Position numbers and translations under genes: made by a program. The notes beneath the pieces are model-generated. The model was not told where the DNA came from. It made no database searches and saw only the letters and a list, made by a program, of their open reading frames with translations. Positions 1-11,438 of a DNA stretch of 64,000 nt are shown here, piece by piece. Position 1 is the first letter of the stretch, and the number at the start of each line of letters is the position of its first letter. The stretch comes from Paramarasmius palmivorus (lineage: Eukaryota; Basidiomycota; Agaricomycetes; Agaricales; Marasmiaceae), in NCBI GenBank assembly GCA_037176845.1, contig JAYKXP010000002.1, positions 248,001-312,000 on the forward strand, written 5' to 3'.

Positions 1-201
1 GTTTGCGATTCGAACAAATTGAATCGGCTGGGGGAGCCCGGAGAAGTAAAGGGAATGGCAAGAGAAGGGATTGGATTCCGTGCCAATGATTAGTCGAGGA
101 ATCATCTGAGCCGTAGATAACTTTCGAAATAGTTTGAACTCTTGGATAGCTAGAAGACTTGGCTTCAGCACAGAAACAGCTGGCATGTGACAAAAACTCA
201 C

Positions 202-1057
202 CTGGTGACAATGATGTTCCATCCGGGGTCCAGATTAGAGACTCGAGAACGCCGGCGGTCCTTTCCAGTAGCAGCCTGATTACAGGCAACGTTCGTGTAG
301 TGGGCTTAATAGCGAGAGTACGTAGCCTTGGCGGCATTGGCGAGTTTTCAATCATCTCAAAAATATGATTGACCAAGTCAAAGTCAAAGGACTCGATCTC
401 GAGGTGCTCCAATAAAGACAAATCGCAATGCCGATAGGAAGAAGTGATTCTCTGGATACCAATGCCCAACTCCTCGCGACGAGAAGTAAGGCGGAAGTCG
501 CTTTTGAATGTCAGCTTGTTTGAAGGACCGCAGTGAACGAGAAAGCAATTTAGCTCGCGTATTCCAGGGAACGATCCGGAGAACGTAACACTTTCCAGAG
601 CTGGCATCCTCTGTAAAAAACGATAAACCCAAACGGCATCCTTCCGACCATCGTAGCTGGCAGTCCACTCCAAGTGTTTTCGCGCCTGATAGTACTGGCA
701 ACGCACACATCTGTTGGAGGCTTGGGATGGTTTTGGGGTGATGGTGTAGACATCAGGGCCATACATGACCTTGTGGATATACATTGCGATCTCCGGCGAG
801 GGTATTATCTTCCTTTGCCAGTGATGAACGTCTTTCATACTCCGAATGGTCATTTGTGCGTTGTGGTATAGGAAGGATATCGCAATGCTGCGCCAGACTT
901 TGGAGACGAGAAAATATTTGGACAGCTCCTTCGAATCCGAGCAATTGCATTGAATGATTTGGTAGGCCAGTTCGGGAGGTAGCGAGTTGCTGGTAAAGTC
1001 TAGAGCTGTGATGAGTTCGTGTTTGTAGGGTGAAGAGAGAACACACCGGAAGGGCAT
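202..1057 (-). CDS. F-box-like protein, copy a (3' end not resolved)
   Basis: Probable substrate-recognition subunit of an SCF-type ubiquitin ligase. A tiny first exon (11 nt, ATG at 1055-1057) splices into a 788-nt exon that opens with an F-box core (SLPPELAYQII...LVSKVWRSIA). It continues into the leucine-rich C-terminal part seen in the other copies (MPALESVTFSG, CGPSNKL, LLEHLEIESF). The second exon ends at a GTGAGT donor (200-201) in phase 1, the same phase as in copies c, e and h, so this part is undamaged. I could not recognise the expected third exon between position 1 and 200. The gene is either cut by the window edge or has lost its C-terminal half. The assignment to the F-box family is firm; substrate and cellular role are unknown. 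Confidence 0.72.
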
Positions 1058-1607
1058 ATCCAAGAGAAAGATAAGTACCAGTAAGGGAAAGGGAAAGGTT
1101 GTGGTTGAGGCTGTGAAATTGATCCAGGCTGTCAGTACATGTACATCAATCCCAGCGTGGGATGGGAAAGAGACCCAGAGATGTGTTGAATGTGCAGTTC
1201 CAGCTTGTTCTCTAGTGGTACTGTTTTTCCCAGAAACTTCGTACATAGCTTTCGTATGGCCCTGAGAGCTGAACAGCCAAATTGGCCCAGCTCCAAATCA
1301 ACCTTTTGAACGACATACAGAGCAGTATTCTCAACACACCATCAGCTAGGGCCCCTGCCATTGTCCGAGGCTTGCGTAGAGTAACCATCTCCATATCCCA
1401 AACCGAAACCAACTCCCCTGTCGCGCTTTCATAATATTTGAAGTATCGAGCTGTGAGCGTTGACGATGAGGACCCAGATCATGGTGGTTATGAAAAGGTT
1501 TTGACAAGCGCCCATTGGCACTTCGTACATAAGGACATTCACAAGAAATCCATTAATCAAGAGGGGATCTAGCACTACGACGACCTCCATTCACCATCTT
1601 GCCCACC

Positions 1608-4285
1608 TCATGTGCTCGTAAAGTTAGACCCCTTCATCACCGGAAACTCTCCAATCCTAAGCTTTGTAGCCTACCGAAATGTTAGGCGAACAAACTCGTT
1701 CAGACAGCACGTGGAGAACGCACCCCGAATGGCCATAGAGTGATCTCCCTCTCTTCGCCTACACAATCCGGATTCTCTGGAGGCGACGACGCATACGTAT
1801 CGCCCGCCAACGTCCAGTTAACTTTGCATGCTCTTGCCGTGATACTCAACGGTGGTAAACCCGAGTCGAAGATAGGTGAAGGGAGCTTAGAGAGACTGGT
1901 CGAGTGAAACTGTAAACTGGCAGGATCGATGGCATACTCCCAGTCTTCGGTAGCATCAAACTGTAGATCCATAGCATGGGGTTCATTGGGATCAGTCTTC
2001 AGCACGGTTTGCTTGCGTTGGATATCGAAGGCGTAAGTGAATGGACCTCGGTGAACCGCAACAGAATTGTGGGGTCGGGACTCTGAACAATATGGATGTT
2101 AGAAAGCTTGCTGACAATTATAACTGTGTAAAGCTCACCAATTGCAATCTCAGCAGGTAATGTCAACGTGAAACTGGAGATACCCGCCGGAATGTCTACC
2201 TCTTGCAGGCCGTTGGAAGGAGAGAGCGGGTTATTCGAACCCTCGGCAGACGATATTGTTCCGCCTGTAACCCAGCTAGGAATCCGAACGTAGTACTTGA
2301 ATGGTTTGGTGGCAGTTACTTTCGTAGTCAAGGTATCACTGAATGGGTAGAGCGTGTCGACTTCAACTGTCACGGAGTTGTCTTGGCCTAGTACTGTCGT
2401 CGTCTTGAAGGGTCCAAGATAGAGATGCACCAATCCTTGATTGTCGGATGTCTTGAGGAAAGCGTTCGAGACAAACTTGGGCCACCCTTGTGGGTGATTT
2501 ACTGTGCAGCATCTGCAGGTACGGTCAAATACTAGTCTACATAGGTAGGCAACATGGGACATACGGATAGTTTGGCTCAAGCCCGAATACGTTCGCATAT
2601 GACCTATGAACAATCAGTGAGCGAATTGACCACCAAGTAACCCAATGGATTTCTTCCTACCCGTCACTTGGGAACGGATTTCTGCACACGATCAAGTTAG
2701 TACCGGAGAAGGCGTTGCATGATGTATCCTCACGGATCCATGTTCTTTGCAGCGATCTGATTCTGTTGCTGCAAATATTGACGAGACCACATATCACCAG
2801 TGAGGGTAGCAGGTAAAGCGTTGTAGGCAATCTTCTCGACCTATGGGAGAATAAATGAGCGGCTGCAGGTCGACGATATGTTGAACTTGCCTGATCAGCG
2901 AACTTGGGATCTGCCATCACTTGGTATAGATATGAACCACTATGCTGTGTTAGGGCTCAATCAAGCGTCGTGGCCGATTATACTCACGAAAACATGAGCT
3001 CCTGTTGTGCCAAATTAGATACCGAACAAAGAAGAGCCTAGGGACGTACCACTACAAGACAAAGCTCAGAGCTAGAAATAGGGCGTGAGTACGTATTGCC
3101 GTGGACAAATAGCGGGAGGTTGCTAACCCTCTTGCAGCTTCAAGACCGGCCAAATGCTCGTCTGCGGCAAAAACTCCAGACGGTCGACCATGGTACCGGA
3201 ATAAACGATCCCATGCAGCACTGGTTGCACTAAGTTCTGATGAGAGAATCAGCACCTATCGATGAAATATGAGACTGAAACCGTACCGGTCTCGTTGTGA
3301 GTGAACCGATAAGCAACAGCACCGGCTTTGAGTGCTTCGGCGACATTCACGCCGTGCCATACGAGCCGTGTGTTGAAAGGGTTTGGCATGCCCCAAGCAG
3401 ATGTCTTTGGGAAAAGCTGATGAAATGTGATCAAGGCTGGAAATTCTGGAGTGGGGTAAGAAGTGTACCTCTTCTGAGAAGACACGTTCCCAGTCAAACC
3501 CAGCCGTCTTGAGTTTCTCCATAGTGTCTAGCAAAACTTCTTCCTTGTCATTAGGATGGAATTCGTACAGCCTACCGCAACCGTTAGCCCCCCGCGCTAA
3601 CCCAAGGAATCTGAAACTCACCATTGCAGACTGATCGCAAACTCAAACCAACGTGCATCACCCCAGCCGTCCGGATCCCTTCCTTCACCATTCGTTAAGA
3701 GCTGATTGGCCAGCTCCACAAACTTATACACCGAATCAATCACTTCGGTTGTATTCTGATTGTTCGCCTCCAAAAACTGTGTCACGCCGAGCAGGAAGGG
3801 GTATCGGCCCCACAGAAACCTCGGCTTCGACTGGTCAAAAACCTCTGGCCCTATCCATCCGGTACTGTCTTGATGCTCCAACACATAGTTCATGAAATAG
3901 CTGGCGCGACTACGAAGCTCGTCCGAGTTTCCAACGATGCTCGTGGGCACAATACCATTAAACCAATAGCTGCCAGCTTCTTCGAGATTGGAATATAATG
4001 CCGTGCCTCCTGTCCAGTCGCTCTGTGCGATGTAGTTGTAGAATGTGTGTTGCCGCCCCGCGAGCCCGTTTACTTGAACTTGTAGTTGATCTGCAAGCCA
4101 TCCTGATGGTTGAATTTCTCCGAGGTGAAGAGGATTGTACTTTTTAGATGCCACTACGATTGTTGAGACAACTGAATATGCATTGGAGTACAAGTTAACT
4201 CACATCCCGTGGAATTCAGCGCCCCCGTTACTGCAACTAAAGCAAGGACAAAAGCTTTTTCCAGCAAGGAGAGAAGCCTAGACAT
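1608..4285 (-). CDS. Secreted GH127-like beta-L-arabinofuranosidase (DUF1680)
   Basis: Likely extracellular glycoside hydrolase acting on L-arabinofuranose-containing plant polymers or glycoproteins. Fourteen exons give about 665 residues. The start MSRLLSLLEKAFVLALVAV is a signal peptide. The next exons read LHLGEIQPSGWL, EEAGSYWFNGIVP and WIGPEVFDQ, all typical of the (alpha/alpha)6 barrel. HGVNVAEALKA, SGVFAADEHLAGL and GSELCLVV follow. FGLEPNYPCCTVNHPQGW carries the Cys-Cys pair that, with the Glu/Cys of ELC, matches the Zn-thiolate catalytic site known in GH127. The C-terminal beta part has VHRGPFTYAF and ends WPFG-ATKLRIGEFP across a 53-bp intron (1671-1723). One exon is only 14 nt, and one intron (2841-2890) is GC-AG. 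A TTTAAA box lies about 35 bp upstream of the ATG, and a LINE insertion begins about 200 bp upstream. No frameshift was found. Confidence 0.88.
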
Positions 4286-4475
4286 CTTCGATGTAAACGT
4301 CTCAATGCTAGTTCTGCTCCTTTAAAGGACGAACGATGTCTTCCGGAACCTTGTGAATGCGGGAGAAGTGATGTTGGTCAGATGGAATTCAAGTTGCGTG
4401 TGGTGCATCAGGTTGATCTTTGGCCATCGTTTCAGGTTGAATTGAATTGAAATGGTTGTTGCTAGAAGAAGAAGA

Positions 4476-4486
4476 GATGGTCATGC
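4476..4486. repeat. Left target-site duplication of the LINE insertion
   Basis: GATGGTCATGC occurs here and again at 6041-6051, exactly flanking the retroelement and its poly-A tail. The repeat may be 12 bp, because the preceding A cannot be told apart from the tail. Confidence 0.85.
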
Positions 4487-5805
4487 CCGCAGTATTGGAC
4501 TTTCACGCAGGCATCCGCCCGATGAAATATCGAATCGAGGAAATCCGGCACCGAGTTGCAGCAAGGCTTGCCACGTTGCCAACATCGCACCCACTAGTGC
4601 CGCTGCTGAAGAGCAGGCTGTCAAATCCAGTCAAGACTCATATCGGGCCACTCGACGACCTAGCTGGCACCTATCAAGTTCGCCCACGGGTCACAGAAAC
4701 AATTCAAAACTACCGACAAACAACGAGATGGGTATTCCAAGGGGAGGTCGAAGTGGCAGCATCAGAGGTGGAGGCGATACAGCAGGAGGAGAAGGATAGA
4801 ACCAATGTCAAAGTGTACACGGATGGGTCTGGATTAGAAGGACAGGTTGGGGCAAGTGCAGTCATGTTCATTAATGGTAGGGAAGAAGGGGTGATGAGAT
4901 ACCGAGTCGGGAGCTTGAAGAGGCATGAGGTGTATGACGGGGAAGGAATCGGGCTGGTGCTGGGCATGATGCAGGTAGAGAGAACAGCAGAACAGGTCAC
5001 AGATGTAACCTTTTATTCTGACAACCAGGCGGCGATCAAAGCGATACTGTCCCGATCACGCAAACCATCACACTATATATGGGACGCCTTCCACAAAACA
5101 CACCAACGGGCACGGGACAAGCATCGAGGGCTGCGAGTGAAGGTACGATGGATTCCGGGACATGCAGGCTGCATGGGAAACGAACGGGCTGACGAGGAGG
5201 CTAAAACGGCGACACACGAGAACTATCACATCGAGGGAGACGGCGTACCACATATCCTAACGCGAAATCTACCACACAACAAGACGTCGATCCGGAAGAC
5301 ATGGCGAGCACTGGCCGATCGAGCAATGGAAAAAGAGTGGCGGGAATCCAAGTACTACCGGAGAACAATCAGGCATATCGAACATACTACGACGCCTTCC
5401 AACTTCCGAAAACTCATCCGCGGGCTCCCCAAACCCATTGTCAGCCTGCTAGTGCAGCTGCGGTCGGGTCACATACCACTCAATCACCACCTCCATCGAA
5501 TGCACAAGGCAGACAGCCCGGCATGCCCAAATTGCGGCTACCACCAGGAAACGGTCCAGCACTACCTCATGTTCTGCCCTACATATGCATGTCACCGGAA
5601 AACACTCAGACAAGACATTGGAAGCGCCGCCTCCTCCTTATCAAAACTCCTGACTACGCGGAAAAACCTTGAGGCTCTAATGGCCTATATCCGTGCAACC
5701 AAACGCCTCAGTACCACATTTCCGAGAATCCCAGAAGTACCCGAACCGGAGCCCCCGAGAAAACGAGTCCGCAGGAACAGCCAAGGCCAATTAGAAATCA
5801 TATAA
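4477..5805 (+). pseudogene. LINE ORF2 C-terminal fragment: RNase H plus zinc knuckle
   Basis: A continuous frame of about 440 residues with no internal stop. RNase H motifs are in order: VYTDGSGLEGQVGASAV (first Asp), the acidic stretch around YDGEGIGLVLG, FYSDNQAAIKAI (catalytic Asp), and RWIPGHAGCMGNERADEEAK (His and last Asp). The C-terminal part has LRSGHIPLNHHLHR, then CPNCGYHQETVQHYLMFC, the zinc motif usual at the end of Tad/I-type ORF2. The first in-frame ATG (4477) lies inside the target-site duplication, so any start codon is host sequence. The intact frame implies a fairly recent insertion. Without a reverse transcriptase it cannot move by itself. Confidence 0.85.
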
Positions 5806-6040
5806 TAAGTACATATTCAACGGACCCACTAATGGTTTATCCAACTAGCTTACATCGTTACTTAATGGCGGAGTATACCCGCATCAGCGCCCCGTATCGC
5901 GGGCCACTGGTCACAAAGGATAGCTCAGAGACCCTAGACACTAATAGACACAACAAGTAGGATATCAGATGTATTATACCTCTAACATACGCCTACGGCG
6001 TGACGGAGAATAAACAAGGAAACTAAAAAAAAAAAAAAAA
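4487..6040 (+). mobile_element. 5'-truncated non-LTR retrotransposon (LINE, Tad-like)
   Basis: A 1,554-bp insertion holding only the 3' end of a LINE: the RNase H domain, a C-terminal CCHC-like zinc motif, a 3' UTR of about 220 bp, and a pure A tract (6025-6040). The 11-bp direct repeats on both sides and the missing 5' part (no endonuclease or reverse transcriptase) are the hallmarks of target-primed reverse transcription that stopped early. Removing the element and one repeat rejoins a plausible empty site. The insertion lies in the upstream region of the arabinofuranosidase gene. Confidence 0.88.
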
Positions 6041-6051
6041 GATGGTCATGC
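6041..6051. repeat. Right target-site duplication of the LINE insertion
   Basis: GATGGTCATGC directly follows the A tract and matches 4476-4486. Confidence 0.85.
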
Positions 6052-6268
6052 GCGAAATGATGAGAGTGGGATTGATGAGAGTGGGCCTGATGATGGCAGT
6101 GGATGAGTTCTGATTCGCTTGTTGACGAAGAGCTGTATGATGTTCTCGGAACTTGAAAGCTTGATACCGATAATCCACAAGCATAAGTATCTTCGTTCTT
6201 AAATAATTCAGAATTACAGCATGCGAACTTCAATCTCGTATAGTAATATCGTGTCATAGATTCATCCT

Positions 6269-7756
6269 CTAAAAAGGCAAGAACAAACTCGGAGGTGCAA
6301 AATGGTAGGAGGTTACATGAAACGGTCCAATAGTTTCAACGTCCTCAGAATCGGAGAATGCGCCAGATCCGTCGTTGGAATCATAATCAGAGTATGACCC
6401 CCAGTTCTCGTTCTCAACGGCTATAAGTATAGCGTCAGGTTTCAACGTAGCGAGCATTGCACAAAGGAGGTACTCACTCCACTTCTGCGTTATTCGCCTT
6501 CCATCGAGCAGTGATGCCGGAATGTGCTTGACCACTGTTTGCTCCAACTTCTCTCTCCAAGTCCGGCCAAAATTCATCTCTTGTCCAATGTGCAAGACGA
6601 GTTCCTGGACTTTGGGGAAGCGCTCCAGCAGAACGCCACAAAAACCTTTCCAATCGTAGGATTCCAGTATCTCCTCCACCTCCTCGGGCTCCCCGGCGTA
6701 CCAATACAGCTCGAATACCTGTAGGCCGGGAGCATCGAGAAGCCGGAAGAAATCTTCGGCCCAGCAGAGTATCCTCTCAGGATGAAATCTTCCGCCTAGG
6801 TGGATAACAGCCAGCTCAAGTTTCTGGAGATTAGGCAGAATAGGGAAGGAGGTGGGTAGAGGTAACAAATTTGTGCCTGCCATTGAAATTATCAGTACGT
6901 GTCATGTTGTATCGAGGTTACTCACCAAGGCCCAAAGACGTTATTTGGATCCAATGTCCAATTGACTAGCGTATCTGACATTTCGGAAAGAAGACGACAT
7001 AGCGCACTCGTGGAAAACGCAATTGATTCTATCATGAAAGAACGAATTTTGACGGGTTTCGAATGGCGAAAAAGAATGAGAACCCAATCGAATAACGAAA
7101 AGTTCTCGGCTGCAACCTCGAGACTTTCCAGCCCCGACAAATCCAACTGTGACACATCGAGCTTCTTTGAAGATGGGCTTTCTTCATCCCAGCCGAACTT
7201 GAATAGGAGAGGATCTTTCAGCGAAAGCTCGCGTATAGGTCCACAATTCGCGAGAAAATATTCGAAGGTCTTCACGTCCGAAAACGCGCCAGAAACGCTG
7301 ACTCGTCGAAGGTTTGGGAAGGTCCGTAGGAAGTCCACAATGGCCGGAATCATTTTTAGTGGATAATCCTGGGGAGCAATCCATTCAAGTTCAACTACGC
7401 CGGCCATGGTTGGTAAGGAAACAAGAGCTAGAGCGGGGGGCATCGTGTATTTCTGATACGAAGTCTGGAAGGAAAACTTCCGAATGCACTTCGTAATTTC
7501 CGGCGACACGGTCAAGATGTGGTGCCAACGTATCATGTCGTGTTGCTCGATGACTTTGATATTGCGAAACAGGAATGGAAGAGCTGCCCCTCGCCAAGTT
7601 CGCGACACTAGGCAATAGCTGCAGAGGTCACTATGGTCGGTGCTCCATGCAACAATCTCCCGGACAATTTCGGGAGGTAGACAAAACTGGCTACGGGTGT
7701 CTGTAAGGCTGTCAGTATAGAATAGGGTATAATAAGTTGACGTAGGCACCTTGCAT
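6269..7756 (-). pseudogene. F-box-like protein, copy b (one-base phase break)
   Basis: Complete in layout: exon 1 of 7 nt, then CLPPEIVREIVAWSTDHSDL with CLVSRTWRGAALPFLFRNI (F-box), then leucine-rich segments (FPNLRRVSVSGAF, CGPIRELSL). The next exon reads LLPLPTSFPILPNLQKLEL through FPKVQELVLHIGQEMNFG. The final acidic exon begins ENENWGSYSDYDSNDGSG. The exon 2 donor (GTGAGT, 6920-6925) leaves phase 2, but the exon 3 acceptor needs phase 1, as in copies c, e and h. Splicing as drawn therefore hits an early stop. Either a base has been gained or lost near the donor, or there is an assembly error. The last intron (57 nt) is frame-neutral. The gene is divergent with copy c and shares a 290-bp spacer with it. 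Confidence 0.75.
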
Positions 7757-8045
7757 TGGTTGGTTTATAGGTAGTGTGATGATGGTGAGTGAGCAAACAA
7801 ACTTTTTGAAAACGGTCACGGTGACGTCACGCATGGCGCACGTTCTTTCTCACACGCGTCCTCACCAGGATACGAACTATCACTGGCTAGTTTACCTTCC
7901 ATTTCATCCCATTATTTTGACTCTCGCACTAGTGCAGCCACTTTTTTGACCTCCCGTCTGCGGAAGGAAGGGACATCCAGGCACCGACGTTGTTGAAGCT
8001 CTGACTTTTCGCCCCTCAAACAATACCAAAGCAGAATCCGAGAAG
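7757..8045. promoter_or_regulatory. Divergent promoter region between F-box copies b and c
   Basis: A 289-bp spacer between two start codons on opposite strands. It contains the perfect 11-bp palindrome GTCACGGTGAC at 7815-7825, followed at once by another GTCAC. The palindrome sits about 60 bp upstream of the copy b ATG. The same GTCACNGTGAC form recurs upstream of copy h. No clear TATA box is seen. Confidence 0.45.
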
Positions 8046-9517
8046 ATGGAGGTGCAGGGAATGAACAGACTAGGTAATTTGCTAATTTATCGGGCTGCCA
8101 CAGTACTAACTGATTGAAAGATCTTAATTGTTTGCCTCTCGAAATCCTGGAGGAAATCATCGACTGGACTCAGTCTCCCTCGGACAACCAAAAAGACCTG
8201 CAATCGTTTTCCCTAGTCTCGCGGATTTGGCGACAGGCTTCCCTCAGATTCATTTTCGGAAACATCTTGTTTTACGAGCAACGTCACGTCAGCGGTTGGA
8301 ATCGTTGGATCAGATGTTCACCACAAATCGTTAAATCTGTACGGCGAATGCGTCTCTGGCCTTCGAGCAACATTAAAGACCCGTTCTCAAATCTTCCCTC
8401 CGTTGGAAACATGCCTGGAGTCACAGATCTCGATTGGGATTTCCATGTACCAACACCGTCAACATCGCTCATAACCAACTTCCTACACAACTTCCCCAAT
8501 TTGCACAGGGTCACCTTGGGGTCTGAATTCACGGACTTGGGGTCTCTCAGAACCTTTTTAGGTGCTTGTGGATCAGACATCCGCACACTGGTACTAGAAG
8601 AAGGATTTGGGTATCGGTCAAAACGTAAAACCAACAAAAAGGCGAGGAATCGAGCAAACAAGCCTCCCATGTTTGACTTGTCAAAGCTTGAGGAGCTGGT
8701 CGTACGCTCAGAGGAATCTTTTTTTGATTGGATTCTCGACGATCTTCTTCTCATTTCGACGCCATCAGAGCTACGCACACTGGTTATCGAGTCCGAAGCA
8801 TTTTCGTGCAGCACACTCAATCGACTCTTCGAGACTTTCTCGCAAACTCTGACACACCTCACACTCGACCCTACTAACACGTCTGAGACATTGCTCAGTA
8901 AGTGGCCGTGTATCTGCTCATGCTAAAATCTGATCATTCTTGAATGTATTATTAGGCCCAGCTTCGCAAATCTCCCTTCGTGCCCTCACCTCGACATTCT
9001 CACGCCTGGAGGTTCTGCATACGTTGACGGTCGGCCTCATCTTCCTCGGTGATTCATTCTCACCGCATCTTGCTTTCGACTGGACTCGCGACTTTCTTGA
9101 AGTATTCCAGGCACGAGATCTCGTCATTCTCGAACTTTTCTGTTATGCCTCAGAACCGCAAGAAGTGGTCGATATACTGCAGACATATGATTGGGGACCT
9201 CTTGTGACGCTCCTGCAAAAGAAGTACACAAGCTTGCAGGAACTGGTCCTGTGGATAACGATGGAAATGGATTTTGGAAGGCGAGAGAGATCGTCACTGG
9301 AGAAGCGCGTGCAGGAAAGCGGCCTCGGGAGATTCACTTCTGAAGGAAAACGACGGGTTGGCATGAAGTGGAGTACGTTATATGAATTTTACTGCAGATG
9401 TGCGCTTTGCTGACCCACCTCATGAAAGCCATTGAAAACCCATCTTGGGGATCGTGGTCTGACCGTGATTCGGATGCTGAGCAAGAATCCGATAGCGATA
9501 CCAGCGACGATTTGTAA
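8046..9517 (+). CDS. F-box-like protein, copy c (intact)
   Basis: Four exons (8046-8073, 8121-8897, 8956-9372, 9429-9517) give 436 residues with all phases consistent. The F-box starts near residue 10: DLNCLPLEILEEIIDWTQ followed by SLVSRIWRQASLRFIFGNI. Leucine-rich-like segments follow (MPGVTDLDWDF, FPNLHRVTLGSEF, LSKLEELVVRSEES, LEVLHTLTVGLIF, SLQELVLWITMEMDFG). The last exon encodes a short acidic tail (WGSWSDRDSDAEQ...DTSDDL). Proteins of this kind act as substrate receptors of SCF ubiquitin ligases, binding Skp1 through the F-box. The substrate is unknown. Among the closely related copies in this window this is the only one I can read from start to stop without damage. Confidence 0.85.
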
Positions 9518-9867
9518 GAAAACAGAGACATAGGTCCTCCCTAGGTCCTCCCGAGTCGCACTACATAGCAAGTACCTTTGTACTATATGAACTCGATCAC
9601 ATAGAAGGAATTGTAGTAATGTAATTCAACTTGAAGTTTGAACGCACTCCGGAGTCCTTATCATGGGAACATATTGAAGAACATGTGACCAAGGGCTTCG
9701 CCTCAAGCACATAGACGAGGAAAATGCAGTGTCCATTGGTAGTAACGTTGGGGATTCATGCTGATTGGCCTTCGTAGTACTAGTAGCGTATCTTGCAGGT
9801 GTGATGTGCCCGAGTAACGAGTTGTTCGACGCGTCGCGCCGATCAACCTTTCCTTTCCACACCCGTC

Positions 9868-11285
9868 ATGCCCAAAAAGCTAAGACAGACTTTACTAAAA
9901 CCACACAGCTTGGTGAGTTCTTCTCCCAGTATTTTTATATGAGATCCAACCCGTCTAGGTACACAGCTCCCTCAAGAGATCGTTCAAGAAATACTCGAAT
10001 GGAATGCCGATGATGACTCAGAGCTTTTTACCTACTCTTTCGTCTCAAAGGCATGGCTAGCGGCTTCAAGAAGGATTCTGTGTCGCGCCATCTCATTCTC
10101 CGACATCTACAGCATCCGGACCTGGAACAAGCTTTTCTCGTCGACGCCAGAGCTGGCCAATTTTGTTCGGGAAGTGTGGATAGAGCCTCAGTTCTCATGG
10201 GAGTTCAGAGAACTGCGGCAAGCGAGAAAATGCACAATATGCCTTGTGTAGAAGAGATTGAATGGGTTCCACGCTACAATCAGTCAACCAAAGCTACAAC
10301 GGATGTTCAGTGGTTTTTGGGGCAATTTCCAAACATCAAACGGGTCTGGGTCAACGGGTTATTTGAAGATATCGACCATCTCAAAGCATTGTTGGAATAT
10401 TGTGGGCCCATTAGGGAACTATGCCTGGACGATGACATACGCCTCTACTGGCCAAAGTCTGATCTGTCGGTATATATCCCGCCTGGACTTACCGACTTCA
10501 ACCTGGCGGAGCTCAGGCATCTGGAAATCTCGGACCAGCCATGGGCGTGACTTGGATTGGGTCTTTTTTGACCTTGTCCGTGGCTCGCTGTCGAATCTTC
10601 GCTCGCTCACTATCGGTAATGAAGGAGTCAGTCTCCCGGCCCTTTGCCTATTGTTACAAGAGGCATCCGCAACACTCGTGAACTTCAATTTGGGAACAGG
10701 GGCCCGAGTAGTGACTGGCAAAAGTACGTTTCGAGCAGACTTACCAGTGCTAACGTGACATACTGAGACCTTCGCAGAGCGACATCGCTGCTTGCCTTCT
10801 CCTGGCACATTCCCTCCACTTCCGTTACTCCGCATCCTCACATTCGAAACAATATTCCTCTCCTTCACGCCAATGCAAACTCTAGATTGGATATTTACCG
10901 AATTCTTTTCAGTATTTCAGGCGCCCTCGCTCACTACGTTTGAAATCGTATTTTTCACGTCCTTTCCTGCCAAATCGTTGATTTTCTGGAGTGCTACCAT
11001 TGGAGACAGTTTATCAACGCTGTCGTAAACAAGTTTACGGTACTAGAGGAGCTAGTAGTGTGCATATACATGGAAATGGAGTTTGGACATAAATGGAGAA
11101 CAAAGCTGGAAGCCCTCTTACAGCGATACGTATGTTTGCCTCGAATTCTTGGGTCGCGGAAAGTCAGGATTGAATGGGGTAAGCTGTCTATCGTTGATTC
11201 TTCACTTGGATTTATACCACATTCAACAGAAGTCGACGATACGGAACATCCACCTTACCCAGATGATCCATTATCAGACGAGTAA
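9868..11285 (+). pseudogene. F-box-like protein, copy d (at least three frameshifts)
   Basis: All family landmarks are present: LPQEIVQEILEWNADDDSEL with SFVSKAWLAASRRIL, MPCVEEIEWVPRYNQ, FPNIKRVWVNGLF, CGPIRELCLDDD, LDWVFFDLV, LPLLRILTFETIF, FTVLEELVVCIYMEMEFG, and the acidic tail EHPPYPDDPLSDE. They lie in different frames. Breaks fall at about 10215-10235, 10540-10550 and 10965-10980. The first two cancel each other, leaving a block of about 320 bp out of frame. Splice sites at the expected places survive. I read this as a recently dead copy. Confidence 0.8.
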
Positions 11286-11438
11286 ACGCAAGTAGCATAT
11301 CATGGGCATTTGACCGTAGGCGCTAAGATGACTTTTTTTCCCTTCAGGACATTGAGACTGCGGCCACTCATTTCTCACTTGCTGCTCGCACAAGTTGTTT
11401 TTGATAGACTCGTTACATTTACTATCATATAGCAAAGA

